Shown here in pieces: positions 25,915-34,670 of a stretch of DNA of 35,709 bases (the stretch's first letter is position 1; the number at the start of each line of letters is the position of its first letter). Below the pieces are notes generated by a model. That model made no database searches, was not told where the DNA came from, and worked only from the letters and a program-made list of their open reading frames with translations. The position numbers were made by a program, and so were the translations under genes. The stretch comes from Bacillota bacterium. Its GTDB lineage: Bacteria > Bacillota > Clostridia > Lachnospirales > Lachnospiraceae. Location: positions 1-35,709 of the forward strand of contig JAEZZO010000044.1 of NCBI GenBank assembly GCA_023418475.1, read 5' to 3'.

Positions 25915-26197
25915 AGATATCTTCCGCTTATGGTTATAAGAGACAGTCTTAAGAAATAAAAATGGAAGAATGAATAAATAAGATAGGTATGAGTGAAGAG
26001 GATTTAGACGGTATAATTTTTTAGAAAAGAATATTTACTTGTGACTTGAGATGCGGCTTTGCGGCATCCTGTTTGAAAACAGGAAGATTAACGAATTTTC
26101 TTGACAAAAAACGCGAAATGAGGGATACTCTTTTAGAATATAATTGGTGGCAAATGGTAAAAAAAGCCATTTTAATGAATGAGAGTGGGAAATAAAC
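25915..26197. other. Intergenic region coaE-walJ
   Basis: No gene. Two adjacent small hairpins, GATGC/GCATC (26050-26068) and CCTGTT/AACAGG (26068-26083), precede the promoter at 26101-26129 and may end coaE transcription, though no T-run follows directly. Confidence 0.5.
26101..26129 (+). promoter_or_regulatory. Promoter of the walJ/yycJ-like gene
   Basis: Perfect TTGACA (26101-26106), spacer 17 bases, GATACT (26124-26129). A further TATAAT at 26139-26144 has no matching -35. Confidence 0.65.
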
Positions 26198-26989
26198 ATG
26201 AAATTATCCAGTATTGCCAGCGGAAGTAGCGGAAATTGCATTTATGTCGGAAGCGACAGTACAAATCTATTAGTAGATGCCGGAGTCAGTGCTAAGAGGA
26301 TTGAAAACGGACTAAACGGTATTGATATTATGCCGGACACCATTCAGGGTATATTGATTACGCATGAGCATTCGGATCATGTACAAGGTCTTGGAATTCT
26401 TGCCAGAAAATATCATATGCCAATCTATGCAACCTTCGAGACAGCCAGGGCAATTTTGAAGATCAAAAGTCTTGGTGACATTCCGGAAGAGCTTTTCCGT
26501 TTTATCCAGCCTAATGAAGCATTTCAGATTAATGATATTAAGGTTGAACCATTTTCAACCTCCCATGATGCGGTCAATCCGGTTTGCTATACAATGCAGT
26601 CAGAAGGACGTAAGGTAGGTATCGCAACCGATTTGGGAAAATATGATGAATATATATTGTCAAAGTTAGAAGAATCTGAGCTGCTTTTTATTGAAGCGAA
26701 CCATGATGTAAATATGTTGATGGTCGGAAAATATCCATATTACTTAAAACAGAGAATATTAGGAGACAGAGGCCATCTTTCCAATGATACTTCTGCAGAC
26801 TTAATCAGTAAACTGATAAGTCCAAAATTACAGCATATCCTGCTGGCTCACCTAAGCAAGGAAAATAATTATGAAGAGCTGGCATATGAAACTGTTTGCT
26901 GTGAACTATTAAACCGTGGCAGCAGCTTTTTGGCCAAAAATATCAGTGTAGCACATAGGGACCGGCCTTCCCGGATGATGTTGATCTAG
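26198..26989 (+). CDS. MBL-fold hydrolase, WalJ/YycJ family
   Basis: A 263-residue metallo-beta-lactamase-fold enzyme of the YycJ (WalJ, VicX) family, whose B. subtilis and B. anthracis members are linked to DNA repair and replication coordination and have exonuclease activity. The N-terminus SSIASGSSGNCIYVG is the family hallmark. The zinc motif is H56-E-H58-S-D60-H61; further ligands lie in FSTSHDA, IATDLG and LLAHLSKENN. In many Firmicutes it stands with walRK; here it stands near polA and coaE without a two-component system, so the link to cell-wall signalling is lost. Confidence 0.9.
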   Translation: MKLSSIASGSSGNCIYVGSDSTNLLVDAGVSAKRIENGLNGIDIMPDTIQGILITHEHSDHVQGLGILARKYHMPIYATFETARAILKIKSLGDIPEELFRFIQPNEAFQINDIKVEPFSTSHDAVNPVCYTMQSEGRKVGIATDLGKYDEYILSKLEESELLFIEANHDVNMLMVGKYPYYLKQRILGDRGHLSNDTSADLISKLISPKLQHILLAHLSKENNYEELAYETVCCELLNRGSSFLAKNISVAHRDRPSRMMLI

Positions 26990-26997
26990 TGAATAAT

Positions 26998-27030
26998 CGG
27001 TAATTGCGAATTTGAATTTCGCAATTACCG
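26998..27030. repeat. Perfect 13-bp hairpin after walJ
   Basis: CGGTAATTGCGAA (26998-27010) pairs with TTCGCAATTACCG (27018-27030). The same 12 bases GGTAATTGCGAA occur at 25272-25283 after polA, hinting at a dispersed element. There is no T-run. Confidence 0.65.
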
Positions 27031-27055
27031 AATTAAATAATTAAAGGAGACTGAG

Positions 27056-27328
27056 ATGAAAAGAGTAGTAATAACCGTTGTTGGTAAGGATACTGTAGGA
27101 ATTATTGCAAAGGTTTGCACCTATCTTGCGGAAAATAGGATTAATATTCTGGATATATCCCAAACAATTGTTCAGGGATTTTTTAATATGATGATGATTG
27201 TTGATTTAACAAATGTGGCAAAGGATTTTGATGAGTTTTCCATGGAATTGGAGCAGATTGGAGAACAGATCGGTGTGATAATAAAGGCTCAGCGCGAGGA
27301 TATTTTTGATAAAATGCACAGAATATAA
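27056..27328 (+). CDS. ACT-domain protein, UPF0237 family
   Basis: A 90-residue protein that is a single ACT domain (VVITVVGKDTVGIIAKVCTYLAENRINILDISQT), a small-ligand sensor, often for amino acids. The family is UPF0237, typically encoded beside UPF0210, as here, which suggests a joint but unknown role. Start behind AAAGGAG. It lies 163 bases before the UPF0210 ATG. Confidence 0.9.
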   Translation: MKRVVITVVGKDTVGIIAKVCTYLAENRINILDISQTIVQGFFNMMMIVDLTNVAKDFDEFSMELEQIGEQIGVIIKAQREDIFDKMHRI

Positions 27329-27424
27329 GTAAGAAGGAAAACATCTTCCTATGGAAGGATTCTGACGGCATAATCCTAGACATTAATTTATTCGCTTACA
27401 AAGATTGCACAGGAATGTGATGCT

Positions 27425-27477
27425 AGTTTGTGTCTGCGCTGCGCACACAAACTTAGAATGCGCAAAAAGCAGCGCAG
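27425..27477 (+). promoter_or_regulatory. Possible pseudoknot upstream of the UPF0210 start
   Basis: Two 9-bp perfect helices interlock. AGTTTGTGT (27425-27433) pairs with ACACAAACT (27445-27453). CTGCGCTGC (27434-27442), which sits in the loop, pairs with GCAGCGCAG (27469-27477). The second arm ends four bases before the ribosome binding site. A rival local hairpin TGCGC/GCGCA (27459-27476) could replace the second helix. The stretch is GC-rich for this genome. Confidence 0.5.
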
Positions 27478-27491
27478 AAATGAGGAAAAGT

Positions 27492-28856
27492 ATGATTAAT
27501 ATACATGAGGTCATCGAGACAAATAAGATGATTGAGCAGGAAAATCTGGATGTCAGGACAATTACCCTTGGTATCAGCTTATTGGACTGTGCTGATCCGG
27601 ATCTTAATGAACTAAATCGTAAGATTTATGATAAAATTACCACCGTTGCAAAGGATCTGGTTGCAACCGGTAATAAAATACAAAGAGAATACCGTATACC
27701 GATCGTGAATAAAAGAATCTCCGTCACACCAATATCTTTAATCGGAGCTTGTGCATGTAAAAGTCCTGAGGATTTTGTGACTATCGCAAAGACGCTTGAC
27801 CGTGCAGCCAAAACAGTCGGAGTAAATTTTATCGGCGGATACTCCGCACTGGTAAGCAAAGCAATGACGATTAGTGATGAACGACTGATAAAATCCATTC
27901 CTATGGCCCTTAGTCAGACAGAACGTGTCTGCAGCTCCGTTAATGTGGGTTCGACAAAAACCGGTATCGATATGAATGCGGTGAAGCTGTTAGGCGAAAT
28001 TATAATAAAAACGGCAGAAGAGACAAAAGAGCGGGATTCAATCGGTTGTGCAAAACTGGTAGTATTTTGTAATGCTCCAGACGATAATCCTTTTATGGCA
28101 GGAGCATTCCACGGAGTTACGGAAGGAGACGCAGTGATTAATGTCGGTGTAAGCGGACCGGGAGTTGTTAAAAAAGCTCTTGAAAGTGTACGAGATGCTG
28201 ATTTTGAAACATTGTGTGAAACAATTAAAAAGACTGCATTTAAAATAACCCGTGTTGGACAGCTGGTTGCACAGGAAGCTTCCAGATTACTGAATATTCC
28301 TTTTGGTATCATAGATTTATCACTTGCTCCAACGCCTGCAGTGGGGGATAGTGTAGCAGAAATACTGGAGGAAATAGGACTGGAGTATGTTGGTGCACCG
28401 GGAACAACAGCAGCGCTGGCATTATTGAATGACCAGGTAAAAAAAGGCGGTGTTATGGCCTCTTCCTATGTCGGTGGTTTAAGCGGAGCATTTATACCGG
28501 TCAGTGAAGACCAGGGAATGATTGATTCTGTGGAAGCAGGTGCTTTAACAATTGAAAAGCTTGAGGCAATGACCTGCGTATGTTCTGTGGGACTGGATAT
28601 GATAGCTATTCCGGGGGATACTAAACCTGCCACTATTTCCGGTCTGATCGCAGATGAAATGGCGATTGGAATGATTAATCAGAAAACGACTGCGGTTCGA
28701 ATTATTCCGGTCATCGGTAAGGGAATAGGGGAACGTGTGGAGTTTGGCGGTTTGCTGGGATATGCACCAATTATGAGAGTGAATTCCTTTGGTTGTGAAA
28801 ACTTTATTAATAGGGGAGGACGAATTCCCGCACCGATTCACAGCTTCAAAAACTAA
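27492..28856 (+). CDS. UPF0210 (DUF711, PFL-like) protein
   Basis: A 454-residue member of UPF0210/DUF711, the normal family length. The function is unknown; the family has been annotated as PFL-like from structure. Conserved segments are VRTITLGISLLDCADPD, NKRISVTPISLIGACA, FIGGYSALV, FHGVTEGDAVINVGVSGPG, DLSLAPTPAVGDSVAEILE, and VGLDMIAIPGDT. The open frame extends to 27405, but the ATG at 27492 follows GAGGAAAAG, matches the family N-terminus, and leaves the hairpin region untranslated. Pairs with the ACT protein upstream. Confidence 0.9.
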   Translation: MINIHEVIETNKMIEQENLDVRTITLGISLLDCADPDLNELNRKIYDKITTVAKDLVATGNKIQREYRIPIVNKRISVTPISLIGACACKSPEDFVTIAKTLDRAAKTVGVNFIGGYSALVSKAMTISDERLIKSIPMALSQTERVCSSVNVGSTKTGIDMNAVKLLGEIIIKTAEETKERDSIGCAKLVVFCNAPDDNPFMAGAFHGVTEGDAVINVGVSGPGVVKKALESVRDADFETLCETIKKTAFKITRVGQLVAQEASRLLNIPFGIIDLSLAPTPAVGDSVAEILEEIGLEYVGAPGTTAALALLNDQVKKGGVMASSYVGGLSGAFIPVSEDQGMIDSVEAGALTIEKLEAMTCVCSVGLDMIAIPGDTKPATISGLIADEMAIGMINQKTTAVRIIPVIGKGIGERVEFGGLLGYAPIMRVNSFGCENFINRGGRIPAPIHSFKN

Positions 28857-28915
28857 TGATAGCAGGTAATGCGAAGAATAGAAGAAGCACAAGAATGAAA
28901 TTACAATAATTTACA

Positions 28916-28976
28916 TGAACCGGGCCGGGGACATAGTCGTCTAATGCTATAGGAAGACGTTATATCAATTGGTTCA
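28916..28976 (+). promoter_or_regulatory. Possible structured leader of pepD
   Basis: TGAACC (28916-28921) and GGTTCA (28971-28976) close a 61-base region that holds an inner CGTCT/AGACG stem (28938-28959). A tiny ACGG/CCGT stem with TTTT follows (28976-28994). No known riboswitch is recognised. Confidence 0.3.
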
Positions 28977-29029
28977 CGGTTCTTTCATCCGTTTTGGGTA
29001 TTTAAATATAGAAAAGAAAGGTAAGTGTT

Positions 29030-30511
29030 ATGATGGAAAATAGCTTGGATAGGATGGACTATAAAGACGTCTTAAAGTATTTTAGTAAAATTTCCGAAAT
29101 ACCGAGAGGATCAGGAAATGAACAGGCAGTTAGTGATTATCTGGTTTCTTTTGCAAAAGAGAATAATCTTTCCTATATGCAGGATGAGGCCAGAAATGTA
29201 ATTTTGATTAAGGAAGCAACACCTGGATATGAGAGTGAACCGGCAATTATCTTACAGGGTCATATGGATATGGTATGTGAGAAGAAAAAAGATTACACCC
29301 ATGATTTTCTAAAGGATCCGATCAAGTTGATTGTGGAAGGTGATTATCTGCATGCAGACGGTACTACCTTAGGAGCAGATAACGGAATTGCTGTTGCTTA
29401 TATTCTTGCAATTTTTTCAGATAACAGTTTGGAACATCCCAGACTGGAAGCAATTGTAACGACAGATGAGGAAGTTGGAATGCATGGTGCTAGAAGCCTT
29501 GATTTATCCGAGCTGCAAGGCCGTTATTTGATCAATTTGGATTCGGAAGAGGAAGGATTTATCGAGTGCAGCTGTGCAGGTGGACTTACCGGCACCAGTA
29601 CCGTTCCGCTAAAGAGAATAGAGGAATTTGGCAAGAAAGTCAAAGTAAGCATTGGCGGTCTGTTTGGCGGACATTCGGGAATGGATATTGATAAGAACAG
29701 ATCAAATGCTACAAAATTGCTCGGAAGATTATTGTTTGACCTACGCGAAGAGATTTCCTTCGGACTTATCAGTATGCAGGGAGGTTTCAAGGATAATGTC
29801 ATTCCCCGTGAAGCAAGTGCCGAGTTGCTAATTACGGCACAAGAAGCAAAATACTTACCGGATAAATATCAACAGGTGAAAAAGTTGATTGAAGATATTA
29901 CGGATAAATATAAGGTGGAACTTGCAGCCAGCGAACCGAAGCTTCAGATTACGGTGGAAGATATAGGGGATGATACCTGTCTGGTCATGCATCCAATATC
30001 TTTTGAGAAAATGCTTTTCCTTCTGGTCAATATGCCAAACGGAGTTCAGGTGATGAGTTCAGAGATTGAAGGACTTGTTGAAAGCTCCTTGAATTTGGGT
30101 ATCTTTCATACACTGGAAGAGAAAGCGGAGTTTTACACATCGGTGCGAAGTTCGAAAAGCAGCTTCAAATACGATGTCAGCAACAGATTAAATTATATGG
30201 TAAGCTTTTTAGGCGGGGATTATGAAGTTCGAGGGGAATATCCAGCCTGGGAGTACCAGAAAACATCTCTGCTCCGGGATCATTTGCAAAGAATTTATAA
30301 GGAGCTTAACGGGAAGGATTTGAAGGTTAAGGCAATTCATGCCGGTCTTGAATGCGGACTGATTTACGAGAAGCTGCCCGGTCTTGATATGGTATCAATT
30401 GGGCCGGATTTATCATCAGTTCATACAATTGAAGAAAGAATGAGTATATCCTCCGCAATCCGGGTATATCAGTTTCTGGAAACGGTAATCAAAGAGAGAA
30501 TAAGAGTGTAG
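29030..30511 (+). CDS. pepD: Aminoacyl-histidine dipeptidase (PepD, M20 family)
   Basis: A cytosolic zinc dipeptidase that cuts Xaa-His and related dipeptides. 493 residues, close to E. coli PepD (485). Metal and catalytic positions are visible: H78 and D80 in LQGHMDMVCEK, D117 in TLGADNG, E147/E148 in TDEEVGMHGA, then INLDSEEEG, the FGGHSGMDI lid motif, and HAGLECG near the C-terminus. Two ATGs stand side by side at the start, behind AAAGG. Transcription unit is uncertain; 173 bases separate it from UPF0210. Confidence 0.94.
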   Translation: MMENSLDRMDYKDVLKYFSKISEIPRGSGNEQAVSDYLVSFAKENNLSYMQDEARNVILIKEATPGYESEPAIILQGHMDMVCEKKKDYTHDFLKDPIKLIVEGDYLHADGTTLGADNGIAVAYILAIFSDNSLEHPRLEAIVTTDEEVGMHGARSLDLSELQGRYLINLDSEEEGFIECSCAGGLTGTSTVPLKRIEEFGKKVKVSIGGLFGGHSGMDIDKNRSNATKLLGRLLFDLREEISFGLISMQGGFKDNVIPREASAELLITAQEAKYLPDKYQQVKKLIEDITDKYKVELAASEPKLQITVEDIGDDTCLVMHPISFEKMLFLLVNMPNGVQVMSSEIEGLVESSLNLGIFHTLEEKAEFYTSVRSSKSSFKYDVSNRLNYMVSFLGGDYEVRGEYPAWEYQKTSLLRDHLQRIYKELNGKDLKVKAIHAGLECGLIYEKLPGLDMVSIGPDLSSVHTIEERMSISSAIRVYQFLETVIKERIRV

Positions 30512-30589
30512 AAAACCGATACATTTACATGCTGACGAACGGAAAGCCAAACCGGTTTCGTAGTAAGCGATATATTAGGAGATGGAAAG

Positions 30590-32347
30590 ATGGATAAGGG
30601 TAATTCAAAGTTTGATTTCGATAATGATCCGGAATTTAGTGAGAATTTTTATAAGAACATTGAAAGAGCCTTGGGGGATTTGGGTTCGAAACAAGAGCCG
30701 GAAAAAGATAATATAGTGAAAGCTGAAGAGAAAACGGAAGAGGATTTCGACATAATGACAGTTAAGACTGCACGGGAAAGCATTCCAGAAAAAGAAAAAC
30801 CATCGTTAGAAATTCCTGTGCAGAGAGTGACTGAAGTAGAAGAAGACATGAAAAAGAACCTTAAAGATATGAAAATGAATAAGTCAGAAAAAGAAAACAA
30901 GCTAGAGAAAGAAAGCATAAATGCGAAGGAAAATCCAGGCAAAATAATTAACGCAGACGAAAAGGATAATCCAAACAAGAAAGAAAGCATAAAAGAGAAA
31001 GAAAGCATAAAAGAGAAAAACGTCTTAGAGAAAGTAAGTATATCTGAACTTGCGAGTACTGCCGTTATTGAGGACGATGATATCATTGAGGATCAATTAA
31101 CGGATATTAATTCTGCATTGGCAAAACAGATCAGTGATGAAATGGACACACAGGCAAATGAAATGGAGAATCAGAATAAGCACCGTTTTTTTCGAATTCA
31201 GAGCGGCGCATTATTAACGTTCCTTTGCTTAACAGGATTTGTATTCTTTCTTCTTTGTACAAAGCCCGGCAATAATATTTTATTGGGAATGGGATTAAAC
31301 ATCGGCGGAACAATATGGGACAGTATGACAAATGATTTTGATGAGAGTATACCGGTAGCTGCTGCTGACATTGACCATATCGAACAGGAAGATCTGGATT
31401 CGAAGGCGCCTGAGATTGATACCAGTAAAATTATATGGCCTGACCATCCGGGAGAGGGAAGACAGGAAGAAGGAGTATATAATATCCTGCTGCTTGGAGA
31501 AGAACAAATCGGTATGGGTGAGGGCAGAGGCCGCACAGATGTGATTGTAGTAGCAACGATGAATACGAAAACGAAGACCTTAAAGTTAACCTCCTTAATG
31601 AGGGATATGCTGGTTAAAATTCCGGGCTTTAAGGAAAATAAATTGAATACCGCCTATGAAGAAGGAGGCCTTGACCTGCTTTATGAAACAATAGCCGAGA
31701 ATTTAGATCTCAGGCTGGACGGTTGTGTAATGGTTAATTTTGATAATTTTGAAAAAATAATAGATGCAATTGGTGGGCTGGACCTGACGTTGACACCAGG
31801 AGAAGCAAAATATCTTAATACAACAAACTATATCTCGAACCATGCATTTCGAAAAGTGAGAGCCGGTACGCAGCATATGAACGGTAATCAGGTACTGGGC
31901 TATTCCCGTGTACGTAAGAGATCCACAATAACCGGAAAAAATAATGACTACGGACGAACCGACAGACATAGAATTGTTTTAAATGCAATTTTTGAAAAAT
32001 GCAAATCTAAGAGTAAACCTGAGTTGGCGGCTATGATGCTGCAATTTATTCCCATGATAACCACAGACATAGATAATAAAACATTTCAGATGCTTTTAGA
32101 TGAATTTATTGAAACCGGTATGAACACCCAAAAAATTCAGCAGCTTCGTATACCGGTAGACGGAGCCTTTGATGGTGATGCCAGGGTAAGAGGAATGGCA
32201 GTATTAATACCTGATTTTAATAAGAACATTGATGCTTTACACACATTCATTTTTGGTAATAGTGAGACAAATCATGTTCAATCGATATCCGGTTCAGCTG
32301 TTATCGAAGGCTCATCCGCTAAAACAACATCCGGCAAGGGTAAATGA
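30590..32347 (+). CDS. LytR-CpsA-Psr (LCP) family protein with long charged N-terminus
   Basis: LCP proteins move lipid-linked polymers (teichoic acids, capsule) onto peptidoglycan outside the membrane. 585 residues. Residues 1-195 are a cytosolic, very charged, low-complexity tail with repeats of the type KEKESIKEKESI, well beyond the usual short tail. One membrane helix spans about residues 203-224. The LCP core follows, with the conserved Arg/Asp sites GRTDVIV (near 311), SLMRDMLV (near 335), and YGRTDRHR (near 453). A Ser/Thr-rich end follows. Ribosome binding site is GGAG. Its neighbours, an M23 peptidase and pepD, fit an envelope role. Confidence 0.92.
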   Translation: MDKGNSKFDFDNDPEFSENFYKNIERALGDLGSKQEPEKDNIVKAEEKTEEDFDIMTVKTARESIPEKEKPSLEIPVQRVTEVEEDMKKNLKDMKMNKSEKENKLEKESINAKENPGKIINADEKDNPNKKESIKEKESIKEKNVLEKVSISELASTAVIEDDDIIEDQLTDINSALAKQISDEMDTQANEMENQNKHRFFRIQSGALLTFLCLTGFVFFLLCTKPGNNILLGMGLNIGGTIWDSMTNDFDESIPVAAADIDHIEQEDLDSKAPEIDTSKIIWPDHPGEGRQEEGVYNILLLGEEQIGMGEGRGRTDVIVVATMNTKTKTLKLTSLMRDMLVKIPGFKENKLNTAYEEGGLDLLYETIAENLDLRLDGCVMVNFDNFEKIIDAIGGLDLTLTPGEAKYLNTTNYISNHAFRKVRAGTQHMNGNQVLGYSRVRKRSTITGKNNDYGRTDRHRIVLNAIFEKCKSKSKPELAAMMLQFIPMITTDIDNKTFQMLLDEFIETGMNTQKIQQLRIPVDGAFDGDARVRGMAVLIPDFNKNIDALHTFIFGNSETNHVQSISGSAVIEGSSAKTTSGKGK

Positions 32348-32465
32348 GTTTATATTGAAAAATCGGATAAGTTGTTATAATAACCATCACAAGACCATAT
32401 AATTTTGTGTCCTGATAATTGAGTATATATACTTATAGCATGTTATACAAAAGAGCAGGAACTAA

Positions 32466-33383
32466 ATGGATTGTGAGTGGTGTGTCATGAAATACAGAAA
32501 GCATAGGGAAATATTCTTTTATGTAATTCTATTGATTGCAGTACTGATTATTAACGGTTATGAATTGAAATTACTTCAAAGTGAAATGCTGGTAAGGAGA
32601 ATCTGTGCTCAGAAAATTGATTATGAAAATCTTCGCAATCTGCAGCTCAATTCAAAAATTTTAGAGAAAGCAGATAAAAAGGCAGAGGCTTTCATAAAAA
32701 ATAATCCGGGAATGAAGCATGTAACCTGTATGAATGCAATCGGATATTTGACATATTGCATGATGACATCTTCTTATCATCCAGACGAAAAGCACATGGC
32801 AGATGACCACACTTTCGTACGTGTGGTTACGAGGCTTTCTGCAAATCCCCACTTTTTAGAGGTGTATGGCTATTATAAGGCAATACTAGGCGATCTGGAA
32901 TACTTTCCGGTACCTATGGTGGCGGATGAAAAGGCGGATGTAAGCTTTCGTGATTCCTGGTATCAACCGCGAACTTATGGAGGTGACCGGAAACATGAGG
33001 GCTGTGATATAATGGCCTCTAATAATAAAAGGGGATATTTTCCGGTGGTTAGCATTACAGACGGAAGCATTGAAAAAATGGGATGGCTCGAACAGGGAGG
33101 ATACCGTATTGGTGTAAGATCTGCCTCGGGAGGCTATTTCTATTATGCACATTTAGATTCATACGCACCCGAGCTAAAACAGGGGGATTTTGTGATAGCA
33201 GGACAATTGCTTGGATTTATGGGAGACAGTGGCTATGGAAAGGAAGGAACTGTCGGACAGTTTGATGTTCACCTGCATCTAGGCATTTATGTGAATAAGG
33301 ATCAAGGCGAAATGAGCGTCAATCCTTATTGGATATTAAAAATCCTTAAAAACACCAGGACGAAATGGCAGAATGTTACGTAA
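32466..33383 (+). CDS. M23 (LytM-type) peptidase, membrane-anchored
   Basis: A 305-residue peptidase of the M23 family. One membrane helix near residues 14-33 (FFYVILLIAVLIINGY), then a helical region, then the LytM fold. Zinc ligands are complete: H177 and D181 in HEGCDIM, and H271 in H269-L-H271; H229 lies in YYAHLDSY. It would cut peptide cross-links in peptidoglycan, or act as an activator as many LytM factors do. The ATG at 32466 follows GCAGGA; a second in frame at 32487 is possible. Confidence 0.88.
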   Translation: MDCEWCVMKYRKHREIFFYVILLIAVLIINGYELKLLQSEMLVRRICAQKIDYENLRNLQLNSKILEKADKKAEAFIKNNPGMKHVTCMNAIGYLTYCMMTSSYHPDEKHMADDHTFVRVVTRLSANPHFLEVYGYYKAILGDLEYFPVPMVADEKADVSFRDSWYQPRTYGGDRKHEGCDIMASNNKRGYFPVVSITDGSIEKMGWLEQGGYRIGVRSASGGYFYYAHLDSYAPELKQGDFVIAGQLLGFMGDSGYGKEGTVGQFDVHLHLGIYVNKDQGEMSVNPYWILKILKNTRTKWQNVT

Positions 33384-33445
33384 TTATCAAATGGCAATTA
33401 CTGCAAATGACAATCTTCTGGTGTGTTGGAATTTGGAGGCTAATA

Positions 33446-34633
33446 ATGGAAATATATTTGGACAATTCGGCTACGACTAAAGTAACAGAAGGAGTAAGGG
33501 ATATTGTATCCAGAGCGTTATATGAGGATTACGGTAATCCTTCTTCCATGCACCGGTTAGGTGTAAAAGCGGAGCAATATATGAAAGATTCAGCTGCTAT
33601 TATTGCAAATACGCTTAAGGTGGAGCCAAAAGAAATATTATTTACATCAGGCGGAACAGAAGCAAATAATCTGGCCTTGATTGGAACAGCAATGGCCAAT
33701 AAACGCAGAGGAAATCATATTATTACAACAAGAATAGAACATCCATCGGTGCATCAGCCGCTGGTTTACCTCGAGGAGAATGGTTTTGAAATCAGTTTTG
33801 CGCCGGTAGATGAAACGGGAAAACTAATAAAAGATAAACTATATGAGCTGGTGAAAGAAAATACCTTACTGGTATCTATTATGTATGTTAATAATGAGAT
33901 TGGTTCCGTACAGGATATTGAAGAGATAGCTGCAGAATTGAAAAAACATAAGAAGGATCTTATTTTTCACGTAGACGCAGTACAAGCCTTTGGAAAGTAT
34001 CGTATTTATCCGAAAAGAACAGGAATTGATTTATTATCCTTTTCCGGACATAAGATTCATGGGCCGAAGGGAACAGGCGTACTTTATGTAAGTGATAAGA
34101 TTAAGATTAATCCTACTATATTTGGCGGAGGACATCAAAGAGGTCTGCGGTCCGGTACAGAAAATGTGCCGGGAATTGCCGGAATTGGACAGGCAGTATC
34201 ACAGCTGTATCAATCATTTGATGAGAAAATTGCCAGGATGTATCATCTCAAACAGAAATTTTTGCAGCAAATTAATCATCTGGAGGGTGTTACAATCAAT
34301 GGGATACCCAAGGAATGTACCGATAATTTTGAAATGGAGCAGTTGCAAAAAACAGCTCCGCATATCATGAGCGTTAGTTTTCAGGGAGTGCGGAGTGAAG
34401 TCCTTTTACATGCACTCGAGGATAAGGGTATTTATGTATCCGCAGGTTCAGCCTGCAGTTCACATCATCCAACGCCCAGTGTCACTTTGATTGCAATTGG
34501 TATTTCCAAGGATTTGCTGGAGTCTACACTTCGTTTCTCTATGTCAGAAATGACGACGGAGGATGAGATTGACTATACGCTCGAACAAATTAAACAAATA
34601 TTACCAAATTTAAGAAAATATACAAGAAGATAG
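33446..34633 (+). CDS. Cysteine desulfurase (NifS/IscS-like)
   Basis: A PLP enzyme that releases sulfur from cysteine as an enzyme persulfide. 395 residues. Visible sites are YLDNSATTKV at the start, SGGTEANNLAL, HVDAVQAFGK, FSGHKIHGPKG with the PLP lysine K203, RSGTENVPGI, and SAGSACSS with the catalytic C337. The ATG at 33446 has GGAGG seven bases upstream; the frame opens at 33365, inside the preceding gene, but that part lacks homology. The thiI gene follows 37 bases later, so it most likely feeds sulfur to ThiI for 4-thiouridine in tRNA, as NifZ does in B. subtilis. Confidence 0.95.
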   Translation: MEIYLDNSATTKVTEGVRDIVSRALYEDYGNPSSMHRLGVKAEQYMKDSAAIIANTLKVEPKEILFTSGGTEANNLALIGTAMANKRRGNHIITTRIEHPSVHQPLVYLEENGFEISFAPVDETGKLIKDKLYELVKENTLLVSIMYVNNEIGSVQDIEEIAAELKKHKKDLIFHVDAVQAFGKYRIYPKRTGIDLLSFSGHKIHGPKGTGVLYVSDKIKINPTIFGGGHQRGLRSGTENVPGIAGIGQAVSQLYQSFDEKIARMYHLKQKFLQQINHLEGVTINGIPKECTDNFEMEQLQKTAPHIMSVSFQGVRSEVLLHALEDKGIYVSAGSACSSHHPTPSVTLIAIGISKDLLESTLRFSMSEMTTEDEIDYTLEQIKQILPNLRKYTRR

Positions 34634-34670
34634 GAAAATAAAACTGCATGCGCGGCAGATGGAGGATAAT

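Noticed and set aside
26040..26085. Riboswitch upstream of walJ
   Set aside because: The two small hairpins lie upstream of the predicted promoter at 26101, so they would not be in the walJ transcript.
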